Positions 5,638-11,398 of a stretch of DNA of 11,398 bases are shown here, one piece after another; position 1 is the stretch's first letter, and every line of letters begins with the position of its first letter. The notes under the pieces were generated by a model. It saw only the letters and a list, made by a program, of their open reading frames with translations, was not told where the DNA came from and made no database searches. Source of the stretch: Chloroflexota bacterium (GTDB taxonomy: Bacteria > Chloroflexota > Dehalococcoidia > UBA3495); NCBI GenBank assembly GCA_022576105.1, contig JACZRM010000032.1, positions 1 to 11,398 on the forward strand. Reading direction: 5' to 3'. The position numbers and the translations under genes are program-made.

Positions 5638-6936
5638 ATGACCTACATCGCCGACCTGCACCTGCACTCGGCCTATGCCTACGCCTGCAGCAAATATCTA
5701 ACCCTGGAAAACCTGGCTAAATGGGCCAAGCTGAAGGGAATTGACCTGTTGGCCACCGCCGACTTTACCCATCCGCGCTGGTTGTCAGAGTTAACTCAGC
5801 AGTTGACGCCCACTGGAACGGGTCTGTACCAGTTTCAGGGCGCGCACTTCGTTTTGGGAACTGAGGTGAGTTGTGTTTATCGGCAGGGTGGCGCCAGCCG
5901 GCGGGTTCATGTGCTGCTGTTTGCTCCTGATTTGGATACTGTGAGCCGCCTGAACCTTTTCCTGAGCGATTATGGCAACTTAGTCCAGGACGGGCGTCCA
6001 ACCTTGAGACTGTCAGTGCGTGATTTGACCGAGGCGGTCCTGGACACCAACCCAAACTGCATCGTGATACCAGCCCACGTATGGACTCCCTGGTACGGGG
6101 TATTTGGATCCAAGTCCGGGTTCGATTCCCTGGCAGAATGCTTTTTGGACCTGACTCCCTCCATTAACGCCGTTGAGACCGGCCTATCCAGCGACCCGGC
6201 AATGAACTGGGCCATCGCCGAACTAGAAAACCTTACGATTATATCCTGCTCTGACGCCCATTCTCTGCCCAAGCTGGCCCGGGAAGTCACCGCCTTTGAA
6301 GGGGAGTTGACCTACCAGGGATTGTTCGACGCGCTGTCTCAAAACCGGGTGGCCTTCACCGCAGAGTTTTACCCGGAAGAGGGGAAGTACCACTACGACG
6401 GCCACCGTAAGTGCGGGATTAGCCAGTCTCCAGAAGAGACCCGGCGCCAGGGTGGTCGCTGCCCGGTTTGCCGAAGGCCGCTAACCCTGGGCGTGCTCAA
6501 CCGTACTCGTTCACTGTCGGCCGAGCCGGTCTTGGCGGAACGGGGCTCCGATGGCTTTGTCCGATTAGCCGGATCATCCACCAGCGCATCCAAAAAAAGG
6601 CCGCCCTTCATTCGGCTGGTGCCGCTCCAAGAGATAATCGCCACGGTGTTGGGCCAAGGCGTCAGCGCCAAGCGGGTTCAGTCGACTTACTTTCACCTGG
6701 TGGAGGAGTTGGGCAGCGAATTGGAAGTGCTGATCAACGCCAGCCCATCGGACTTGATTAGTCTCGCCGGTGAGGAGATAGGACCGGCTATCTTGCGAGC
6801 CAGAGCCGGAGACGTTCGCGTAGAACCTGGTTACGATGGCGTTTTCGGTCGGATTTCAATTGAGGCAGGGGGCGATTTATCGAGTCTGAACGACGCGGAA
6901 CATCAGGAGGCCGAATTACAAGGACGGCTCTTCTAG
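5638..6936 (+). CDS. EndoQ-type endonuclease (PHP domain plus zinc finger), DNA repair
   Basis: EndoQ nicks DNA 5' of deaminated bases (uracil, hypoxanthine) and abasic sites. It is best known from Thermococcales and some bacteria. The product has 432 residues, close to the archaeal enzymes (about 420). The PHP-type metal site is visible: D6-x-H8-x-H10 (DLHLH), D42-x2-H45 (ADFTHP), E76, H91, H147 (PAHVWTPW), E180 and D206-x-H208 (SDAH). A zinc-binding region follows with H253/H256, C259 and C275-x2-C278, then the signature PLTLGV. The segment after this (LNRTRSLS) departs from the usual GV-hRVeeLA consensus. The C-terminal part contains LISLAGEEIGPAILRARAG, resembling the DNA-contacting helical region of the family. 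ATG 5638 is the first possible start, and no Shine-Dalgarno is visible (see promoter). 222 nt separate it from rimI; no RNA gene was found there. Annotation pipelines often list such proteins as TIGR00375 or helicase-associated. Confidence 0.87.
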   Translation: MTYIADLHLHSAYAYACSKYLTLENLAKWAKLKGIDLLATADFTHPRWLSELTQQLTPTGTGLYQFQGAHFVLGTEVSCVYRQGGASRRVHVLLFAPDLDTVSRLNLFLSDYGNLVQDGRPTLRLSVRDLTEAVLDTNPNCIVIPAHVWTPWYGVFGSKSGFDSLAECFLDLTPSINAVETGLSSDPAMNWAIAELENLTIISCSDAHSLPKLAREVTAFEGELTYQGLFDALSQNRVAFTAEFYPEEGKYHYDGHRKCGISQSPEETRRQGGRCPVCRRPLTLGVLNRTRSLSAEPVLAERGSDGFVRLAGSSTSASKKRPPFIRLVPLQEIIATVLGQGVSAKRVQSTYFHLVEELGSELEVLINASPSDLISLAGEEIGPAILRARAGDVRVEPGYDGVFGRISIEAGGDLSSLNDAEHQEAELQGRLF

Positions 6937-7137
6937 CAATCTGGAAACAACCCTTAATGCGTCCATCGGGCCGCTAGTATCGCCTCATTAGTGGCAATTC
7001 AAGTCTGAGATTGAAGTAAGGCCTCTGCCTGACCAAGTTGGTGCAACACGACCTGGGGTGGCCGGCAGGAAGGGTATCAGAAACCCCCGACGGTCCCGGT
7101 GCGGCAGGTTGCGGCCGATTATGCCCGGCACACCCTA

Positions 7138-7146
7138 TGCTACAAT
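7138..7146 (+). promoter_or_regulatory. Extended -10 candidate for rimI
   Basis: TGC-TACAAT fits TGn-TAnnnT, inside the CTATGCTA octamer also seen before EndoQ. Transcription would start near 7153, only 0-10 nt before the clustered GTG (7156), ATG (7159) and ATG (7162) codons. The in-frame GTG at 7099 lies upstream of this promoter and is therefore unlikely to be the start. No Shine-Dalgarno sequence precedes the start cluster. Confidence 0.45.
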
Positions 7147-7158
7147 GTGCCCAAAGTG

Positions 7159-7836
7159 ATGATGGCCGGTACAAAAGTGTTAGACGTGGCCCTGCGCCGG
7201 TTGAGGTCAGAGGACATCAACCAGGTTCTTGAAATTGAAAAAGAAGCCTTCGCGCCCATGGTGATGGGGACTCCGTTCAAGCGGGAGCTGAACAATCGCT
7301 ACGCCAGGTACTTCGTGGCCTACCAATGTGATGCGCCTGAGTCTCAACCGGAGACGGCCCTCGAACCGGAGCCGGCCGCCAGAGACTCTTCCCTTTGGAA
7401 TCGCATGGTAAAGACCGTCCAGGGAGTGGTTGGGCGAGAAGGAGAAACCCTCAACTCTAAATCCAACATAATAGGATATGTGGGACTCTGGTTTCAGGGA
7501 AATGAAGCCCACATTACCGAGATTGCGGTGAGGGAACCGCTCCGCGGTCATGGAATTGGCGAGCTGCTCTTGATTGCTACCGTCAGAGCCGCCGTTGAAC
7601 ATGGTTCTTCGGTGGTGACATTAGAGGTGCGCGTCTCCAATTTTATTGCCCAGCGCATGTATGAGAAATACGGGTTCAAAACCGCTGGAATCCGCAAGGG
7701 TTACTATTCCGACAATAGGGAAGATGCAGTCATAATGACAACCAGCCCGGTCCATACCTGGGAGTTCCAGCACCAGTTCAGCGAATTGCAGGAGGCTTAT
7801 CTGGTTCGCTGGCGGGAAATTTGCATTGAAAGTTAA
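7159..7836 (+). CDS. rimI: Ribosomal protein S18-alanine N-acetyltransferase, RimI type
   Basis: This GNAT enzyme would transfer acetyl from acetyl-CoA to a protein N-terminus (S18 in E. coli). The domain begins LRRLRSEDINQVLEIEKEAF (residues 12-31). The acetyl-CoA loop is at about 124-139 with R-G-H-G-I-G (129-134). RimI-specific blocks follow: LEVRVSN, A-QRMYEKYGF, GIRKGYYSDNREDAVIM. At 225 residues it is longer than the roughly 150-residue enterobacterial protein. The excess comes from a Pro/Glu-rich insert between strands (about residues 57-103, between FVAYQ and IIGYVGLW) and a C-terminal extension of about 28 residues. The insert looks flexible and charged. ATG 7159 (or the adjacent GTG 7156 / ATG 7162) is preferred because a promoter-like element ends at 7146; the frame stays open upstream to GTG 7099. 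The substrate could be broader than S18. Confidence 0.88.
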   Translation: MMAGTKVLDVALRRLRSEDINQVLEIEKEAFAPMVMGTPFKRELNNRYARYFVAYQCDAPESQPETALEPEPAARDSSLWNRMVKTVQGVVGREGETLNSKSNIIGYVGLWFQGNEAHITEIAVREPLRGHGIGELLLIATVRAAVEHGSSVVTLEVRVSNFIAQRMYEKYGFKTAGIRKGYYSDNREDAVIMTTSPVHTWEFQHQFSELQEAYLVRWREICIES

Positions 7837-7862
7837 ATTGAAAGTTAAATGGTTGAAAGTTA
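7825..7862 (+). repeat. Short tandem repeat spanning the rimI stop codon
   Basis: ATTGAAAGTTAA occurs at 7825-7836 and again at 7837-7848. After ATGG, a third partial copy TTGAAAGTTA runs from 7853 to 7862. The first copy contains the rimI stop (TAA 7834-7836). Because the unit is 12 nt, each copy repeats the same reading, Ile-Glu-Ser-stop, then Met-Val-Glu-Ser-stop. The rest of 7863-7935 holds only a weak 5-bp hairpin (TGGCT 7901-7905 / AGCCA 7913-7917) with no T-tract. Confidence 0.8.
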
Positions 7863-7935
7863 GCCAAAGGGCATTTGGTAGGCGATCGAGACGGGGTATC
7901 TGGCTTCGTCAGAGCCAACCTAGTGCTCATTCGAG

Positions 7936-7964
7936 TTGACCGCCCCCATCGCCCTTGATAAAAT
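7936..7964 (+). promoter_or_regulatory. Sigma-70-like promoter of the coaE operon
   Basis: The -35 is TTGACC (7936-7941), a 17-nt spacer follows, and the -10 is TAAAAT (7959-7964), preceded by TGA, so it also fits extended -10. Transcription would begin near 7971. The mRNA leader then has room for GGGGA (7985-7989) 4 nt before the ATG at 7994. This is the best promoter in the window. Confidence 0.65.
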
Positions 7965-7993
7965 AGTCCAGTCTTATTGCTAACGGGGAAAAT

Positions 7994-8605
7994 ATGATTG
8001 TCATTGGCTTAACCGGAGGTATCGGTACCGGGAAAAGCGAAGTAGCCCGAATATTGCAAGACCTGGGCGCGGTGATAATCGACGCCGACCAGGTAGGGCA
8101 CCAAGCGTACACACCCCATACGGAAGCCTGGGAAGCGGTCATTAAAGCCTTTGGCCAGAAAATCCTCGACTCCAGCGGTGAAATCGACCGGAAACAGCTG
8201 GGAGCAATCGTATTCTCCGACCCAAGCCATCTGGCCCGGCTGAATCAAATAATGCACCCGCGCATGGCCGGGATCGTCTCCGAGCAGATCGAAAGCTTGA
8301 AAACCGATGGGGTTGCTGTGGTGGTGGTGGAAGCGGCGGTACTGTTTGAAGCAGGCTGGGACACCCTGGTCGACGAAGTATGGACTACCGAATCTCCCTT
8401 GGATTCTGTGGCTGAGCGACTGATGGCTCGCAACGGATTCAGTCGGAAAGAAGTGGTCAAGCGAATGGGCTCCCAGATGTCCGCGCAAGAACGGTCGGAT
8501 CGTGCGCAGGTAGTGGTGGACAACTCGGGCGACGTCGGGTCGCTGGAAGATACTATCCGGAACCTTTGGGAAAAACGAGTTAGAGAAAGAGTTGGGAAAG
8601 TATAA
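7994..8605 (+). CDS. coaE: Dephospho-CoA kinase
   Basis: This enzyme catalyses the last step of CoA synthesis, ATP-dependent phosphorylation of the 3'-OH of dephospho-CoA, in the cytosol. The 203-residue length is typical. The P-loop is G8-G-I-G-T-G-K14-S15 (start MIVIGLTGG), followed by D30-A-D32 (VIIDADQVGHQ), the HPR motif at 88-90, VVVVEAAVLFEAGW (109-122, where many homologues have P-L-L-F-E), and the lid/base-binding segment A-R-N-G-F-S-R-K-E with a later Q-M-S-A-Q-E-R. ATG 7994 has a GGGGA ribosome site. Its stop TAA (8603-8605) shares an A with the next gene's ATG (TAATG), so the MoxR-type gene is probably translationally coupled to it. It heads the four-gene operon. Confidence 0.95.
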   Translation: MIVIGLTGGIGTGKSEVARILQDLGAVIIDADQVGHQAYTPHTEAWEAVIKAFGQKILDSSGEIDRKQLGAIVFSDPSHLARLNQIMHPRMAGIVSEQIESLKTDGVAVVVVEAAVLFEAGWDTLVDEVWTTESPLDSVAERLMARNGFSRKEVVKRMGSQMSAQERSDRAQVVVDNSGDVGSLEDTIRNLWEKRVRERVGKV

Positions 8606-9501
8606 TGGTTGAAGCGTCTGACCCCAGTTACAAAGAATACGCAATCGAGGAATTTATAGTCCGCAACGAACCCTATTACCGCGCGGTAGGCGATGAAATG
8701 GAAATGTTCGAGGCGGCCTATCGCCAGCATATTCCGGTGCTGCTAAAGGGGCCGACCGGCTGCGGCAAGACCAGATTCGTAGAGTATATGGCCTGGAAAT
8801 TGGGCCGGACCTTGACCGTGCTCAAGGATAACAAAGACGGGCAGCCAATGGCGGAAGGGCAGGTGCGCGTTCCGCTGGTTACCATTGCCTGCCACGAAGA
8901 CCTCACCGCCAGCGACCTGGTAGGCCGGTATCTACTCGATGCCAATGGTACCCGCTGGATCGACGGGCCGATGACCAGGGCAGTAAAAACCGGCGCAATC
9001 TTGTACCTGGACGAAATAGTGGAAGCCCGCAAAGACACTACCGTCTTGATTCACCCGCTGACCGATCACCGGAGGATTCTGCCGGTGGAAAAGACCGGCT
9101 CCATTATTGAGGCCGATGACCGCTTCCTGCTTTGCATTTCCTACAACCCGCATTACCAGAGTGCGCTTAAAGACCTGAAGCACAGTACCAGGCAGCGGTT
9201 TATGTCTCTGGAGTTTGACTATCCGCCCCCCGATATGGAGGCGGAGATAGTCCAGAAGGAAAGCGGCTGCACCCAGGAGCAATCGGTTTCCCTGGCCAAA
9301 TTGGGCGAAAAGGTGCGTCATTTGAAGGAACATGGCTTGGCTGAAGGCGCCAGCACCCGGCTTTTGATCTACGCTGGGCGTCTCATGACCGAAGGTATTG
9401 CAGCCCGCAGAGCGTGTCAGGTAGCCATTGTTTGGACGTTGAGCGATGAAGTTGAGTTGCAGCGCAGTATTGAAGAGGTAGTGTCCTCCATATTTGAATA
9501 G
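8605..9501 (+). CDS. MoxR-family AAA+ ATPase, CbbQ/NirQ/NorQ type
   Basis: The 298-residue protein is a MoxR-type AAA+ ATPase of the CbbQ/NirQ/NorQ group. Members act with a VWA-domain partner (CbbO/NorD) to remodel or activate metalloenzymes such as Rubisco or nitric oxide reductase. Walker A is GPTGCGKT (49-56). The family block CHEDLTASDLVGRYL is at 96-110, and a WIDGPMTRAV pore-loop-type segment follows. Walker B is ILYLDE (132-137), sensor 1 is in ISYNP with N181, and arginine-finger candidates are R196/R198 in STRQRF. A C-terminal lid contains GASTRLLIYAGRL. ATG 8605 overlaps the coaE stop by 1 nt. No Shine-Dalgarno is strong, which fits coupling. No Rubisco, nor or gas-vesicle gene is in view, so the client is unknown. 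Its probable partner starts at 10099, after an intervening Nudix gene. Confidence 0.92.
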   Translation: MVEASDPSYKEYAIEEFIVRNEPYYRAVGDEMEMFEAAYRQHIPVLLKGPTGCGKTRFVEYMAWKLGRTLTVLKDNKDGQPMAEGQVRVPLVTIACHEDLTASDLVGRYLLDANGTRWIDGPMTRAVKTGAILYLDEIVEARKDTTVLIHPLTDHRRILPVEKTGSIIEADDRFLLCISYNPHYQSALKDLKHSTRQRFMSLEFDYPPPDMEAEIVQKESGCTQEQSVSLAKLGEKVRHLKEHGLAEGASTRLLIYAGRLMTEGIAARRACQVAIVWTLSDEVELQRSIEEVVSSIFE

Positions 9502-9509
9502 AGGTATCG

Positions 9510-10097
9510 ATGGCCCTATCCACCCTAGACTTTGTTAAGCAGGCTTTAGATCGCCGCGTCAATTATACCGTTTCAGATACTACACTGATGCCAGCTGCGG
9601 TAATGTTGCTCCTGTACCCTAAGGACGGCGAATACTGCATTCTACTCAACAAACGCTCTCAGGAAGTTGAGCACCACAAAGGGGAAATTTCCTTCCCGGG
9701 CGGCGTCAGAGACCCGGAAGACCGGGACTTTCTTGATACCGCCCTGCGCGAGACCGAGGAAGAGATGGGCATCAGTCGGGACGATGTCACGGTCCTGGGT
9801 CAATTGGACGACGTGGTGACTCGCACCAATTTTGGCGTCCGTGTTTTCATTGGTACCATCCCCTACCCCTATGCATTTAAACCCAGCGCTGCCGAAATAG
9901 CCGAGGTCATAGAAGCACCCATATCGGCGCTGATGAATCCCGATAATCTGCGCTACGAAACCCGTGTGGTGGACGGCAAACTCAGCACGGTACGCTCCTA
10001 CGCGTACCAGGAGCATCTGGTGTTTGGCGCAACCGCCAAGATACTCCAACAATTTCTGGAGATCGTGGAGGACGGACCAATGAAGGAGGAACACTGA
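9510..10097 (+). CDS. Nudix hydrolase, CoA-pyrophosphatase (NudL/CoAse) type
   Basis: Family members cleave CoA or acyl-CoA to 3',5'-ADP and (acyl-)phosphopantetheine. The 195-residue protein has a Nudix box starting at FPGG (62-65) and continuing to ALRETEEEMGI (78-88), with metal ligands in R80-E81-x2-E84-E85. Just upstream is the CoAse/UPF0035 signature, read here as LLNKRS, a 7-residue gap, G58, then FPGG. The usual consensus is LLTxRSx3Rx3Gx3FPGG, so T is N and the second R is Glu54. The distance from FPGG to the RE pair is the same as in E. coli NudL, supporting this subgroup. ATG 9510 follows the ATPase stop by 8 nt, with AGAGGT as ribosome site. Being co-transcribed with coaE, it may set a CoA synthesis/degradation balance, but another ADP-linked substrate is possible. 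Confidence 0.85.
   Translation: MALSTLDFVKQALDRRVNYTVSDTTLMPAAVMLLLYPKDGEYCILLNKRSQEVEHHKGEISFPGGVRDPEDRDFLDTALRETEEEMGISRDDVTVLGQLDDVVTRTNFGVRVFIGTIPYPYAFKPSAAEIAEVIEAPISALMNPDNLRYETRVVDGKLSTVRSYAYQEHLVFGATAKILQQFLEIVEDGPMKEEH
10085..10089 (+). promoter_or_regulatory. Ribosome binding site that sets the TTG start of the NorD-like gene
   Basis: GGAGG lies inside the last codons of the Nudix gene, 9 nt before TTG 10099. It is the only strong Shine-Dalgarno near the start of this open frame. It makes TTG a better choice than the internal ATG at 10189. Confidence 0.75.
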
Positions 10098-10098
10098 T

Positions 10099-11398
10099 TT
10101 GAGTACCGATCCCCAACCAGAGTTCGAGGCCGAACTCAGCAAACTTCCTCCCGCAGTGGCGGAGGCCTACAATGAAGCTTCCGGGCCTATGGGAGACTCT
10201 TTTAATGATGAAGAAATAAATCTGTGGGCCAAGGAAGGCGCCACCATTGGCGCTCAGACCGTCCGTTCTTGGGAATCGGCGGTAGAGTATTACAAGGTAA
10301 GTCCAGAAGTTGCCCGTTCGCTGGCTTTCCCTTCCTTCATGCAATGGGCCCGTTGCGGCACCTACCTGGCGCAGGACTCGCCCACGCTGGCGGTTTCCTT
10401 CTTTAAAGCCAGCCCCCTGATCGTGGGTAATTTACGGCCGCAGTACATCCCCCGCTGGGCCGGTCTGGGCCGCAGTCTGTACAAAGGTACCTGGAAGTCC
10501 AGCACCCTGGCCGCCAAATTTTTTGAAGTAAGTCCCGACTTGATCCGGAGCTTGCCCTTCTGGGACGTAGAAGTATTCGCATCTTTGATTGAGTCCCTTT
10601 CTTATAAATCTTACGACGTGGCGGTGGAGTGCCTGGTGCTGGGCCGGGACGTGCTGCCCGCCATGGGACGGGAACGGGAAGCCTTCCTATCCATGTGTCG
10701 GGCGCTGACCGAGGGGAGTTGGCGGGAAGTAAAGGCCTGCCTGGAGTTGGCTCCCCGCGCCTTGCAGCAGGTGGATGAAGGGCAAACCGGCCGCTTCTTG
10801 AAACTGGGAGAGCGCATGGCCAAAGTCGGTCTGCGGGAGACTTCACGGTTTCTAGCCGACGGCACTCAGGCCTTAGGCCAGGTGCCGCAAGGGTCTCAGG
10901 CCCATATCCTGGACTTGTCGGAAGCGCTGCTGGCCATCTCGCCGGATGCGCTGCCGCCCTTCCTGAAGAGCCTTAACAGTGTGCTGAACCGTATTACCAT
11001 GAGCCAACTTGATACCTGGTTCGAGCACGGCGTGAAGTTACTGAAAGAGAACCCGGAAAGCGGAATTGCTTTCTTCAAGGTTGAATCCAACACCTCCGAG
11101 GCACTCCTGGAGACCCTGTCTTCCAGCCTTGAGTTGGATCGGATCAAAGGGGTGGTGCGTTTGTACTGCAGCGCCCTGGCCGGTTCCACCATGGAGGTAA
11201 TGAGCACCCAGGAGTTGGTCAACAAAAACATTGGCTGGGTTGACGAGGATACTGCTTCTACCGATGGCACCAAGGTGTTTTTGCCGTCGGTGGTGGACCA
11301 CTATCCCAACAAAGACGAAAACTTTGCCTGGTTCAAGGTGGTGGCTACGCACCAGGTATGCCACCTGGAATTCGGCAGTTTCCGGTTTCAGTTTGATA
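10099..11398 (+). CDS. NorD/CbbO-like helical-repeat protein, N-terminal part (cut by window end)
   Basis: An open frame from TTG 10099 runs to the window end without a stop (433 codons visible), beginning MSTDPQPEFEAELSKLPPAV. Most of it is alpha-helical with a repeated pattern of about 37-40 residues: YYKVSPEVARSL (64-75), FFKASPLIVGNL (101-112), FFEVSPDLIRSL (141-152), and weaker copies at about 178, 214, 278 and 325. The last part reads KVFLPSVVDHYPNKDENFAWFKVVATHQV then HLEFG (in two pieces, residues 392-426). This resembles the linker of NorD/CbbO-type proteins ahead of their C-terminal VWA domain, which would lie beyond the window. It is the expected partner of the MoxR-type ATPase two genes upstream, 1 nt after the Nudix stop. 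The family call rests on memory of this motif and on context. The VWA domain itself is not visible. Confidence 0.8.
   Translation, partial: MSTDPQPEFEAELSKLPPAVAEAYNEASGPMGDSFNDEEINLWAKEGATIGAQTVRSWESAVEYYKVSPEVARSLAFPSFMQWARCGTYLAQDSPTLAVSFFKASPLIVGNLRPQYIPRWAGLGRSLYKGTWKSSTLAAKFFEVSPDLIRSLPFWDVEVFASLIESLSYKSYDVAVECLVLGRDVLPAMGREREAFLSMCRALTEGSWREVKACLELAPRALQQVDEGQTGRFLKLGERMAKVGLRETSRFLADGTQALGQVPQGSQAHILDLSEALLAISPDALPPFLKSLNSVLNRITMSQLDTWFEHGVKLLKENPESGIAFFKVESNTSEALLETLSSSLELDRIKGVVRLYCSALAGSTMEVMSTQELVNKNIGWVDEDTASTDGTKVFLPSVVDHYPNKDENFAWFKVVATHQVCHLEFGSFRFQFD

Noticed and set aside
7020..7120. Possible tRNA or small structured RNA in the EndoQ-rimI spacer
   Set aside because: GC-rich short pairings exist, but no acceptor stem, T-arm consensus or anticodon arm could be assembled.
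7099..7158. Upstream extension of rimI to GTG 7099
   Set aside because: The GNAT domain does not need it, no ribosome site precedes it, and an extended -10 element (7138-7146) lies inside it.
7901..7917. Hairpin TGGCT/AGCCA after rimI as a terminator
   Set aside because: The stem is only 5 bp and no T-tract follows, so it is too weak to call.
8009..8644. 211-residue open frame antisense to coaE
   Set aside because: It lies under a clear CoaE with P-loop and lid motifs and reads as low-information sequence with no start signal.
10403..10846. 147-residue open frame on the - strand near the window end
   Set aside because: The + strand is an open frame from TTG 10099 to the window end with strong ribosome site and repeated helical motifs; the - strand frame is Arg/Pro-rich and shadow-like.

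Overview
The window (11,398 bp, moderately GC-rich) looks like a chromosomal piece from an uncultured bacterium. Chloroflexota of the Dehalococcoidia/SAR202 type is my best guess. The hints are two lipoproteins with long Pro/Thr/Ala-rich stalks, a bacterial EndoQ, and a coaE / MoxR-type ATPase / Nudix / NorD-like gene row. This placement is an inference from gene content and style, with no database search. No phage, transposase, CRISPR array, rRNA or tRNA gene was recognised.

Layout. Positions 1-152 hold a cluster of short hairpin-type intergenic repeats, two direct copies and one diverged inverted copy. On the + strand follow selA (269-1633, selenocysteine synthase), an alpha/beta-hydrolase-fold protein whose nucleophile serine is a glycine (1694-2449), and a YceI-domain lipoprotein (2453-3313). 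A perfect 16-bp inverted repeat (3343-3376) separates these from a convergent gene on the - strand (3407-5401). That gene encodes a lipoprotein with three CHRD-like repeats, a cupredoxin domain and an Ig-like tail. A divergent spacer (5402-5637) with two inverted repeats leads to a + strand gene for an EndoQ-type DNA-repair endonuclease (5638-6936), then rimI (7159-7836).

The last 3.4 kb is a tight + strand operon behind a good sigma-70-like promoter (7936-7964): coaE (dephospho-CoA kinase), a CbbQ/NirQ/NorQ-type MoxR AAA+ ATPase, a CoA-pyrophosphatase-type Nudix hydrolase, and the N-terminal 433 residues of a large helical-repeat protein of the NorD/CbbO type, cut by the window edge. Gene junctions are a 1-nt overlap, 8 nt and 1 nt, which suggests translational coupling. 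A kinase that completes CoA and a hydrolase that would break it down share a transcript with a MoxR/VWA-type chaperone pair, and the Nudix gene sits between the two chaperone partners.

The observations most worth a second look are the Ser-to-Gly nucleophile in the hydrolase, the three-repeat CHRD/cupredoxin surface protein with near-identical DNA between repeats 2 and 3, the coaE-MoxR-Nudix-NorD operon, and a recurring extended -10 promoter motif. Two of those promoters lie so close to the start codon that the mRNAs would be leaderless or nearly so.
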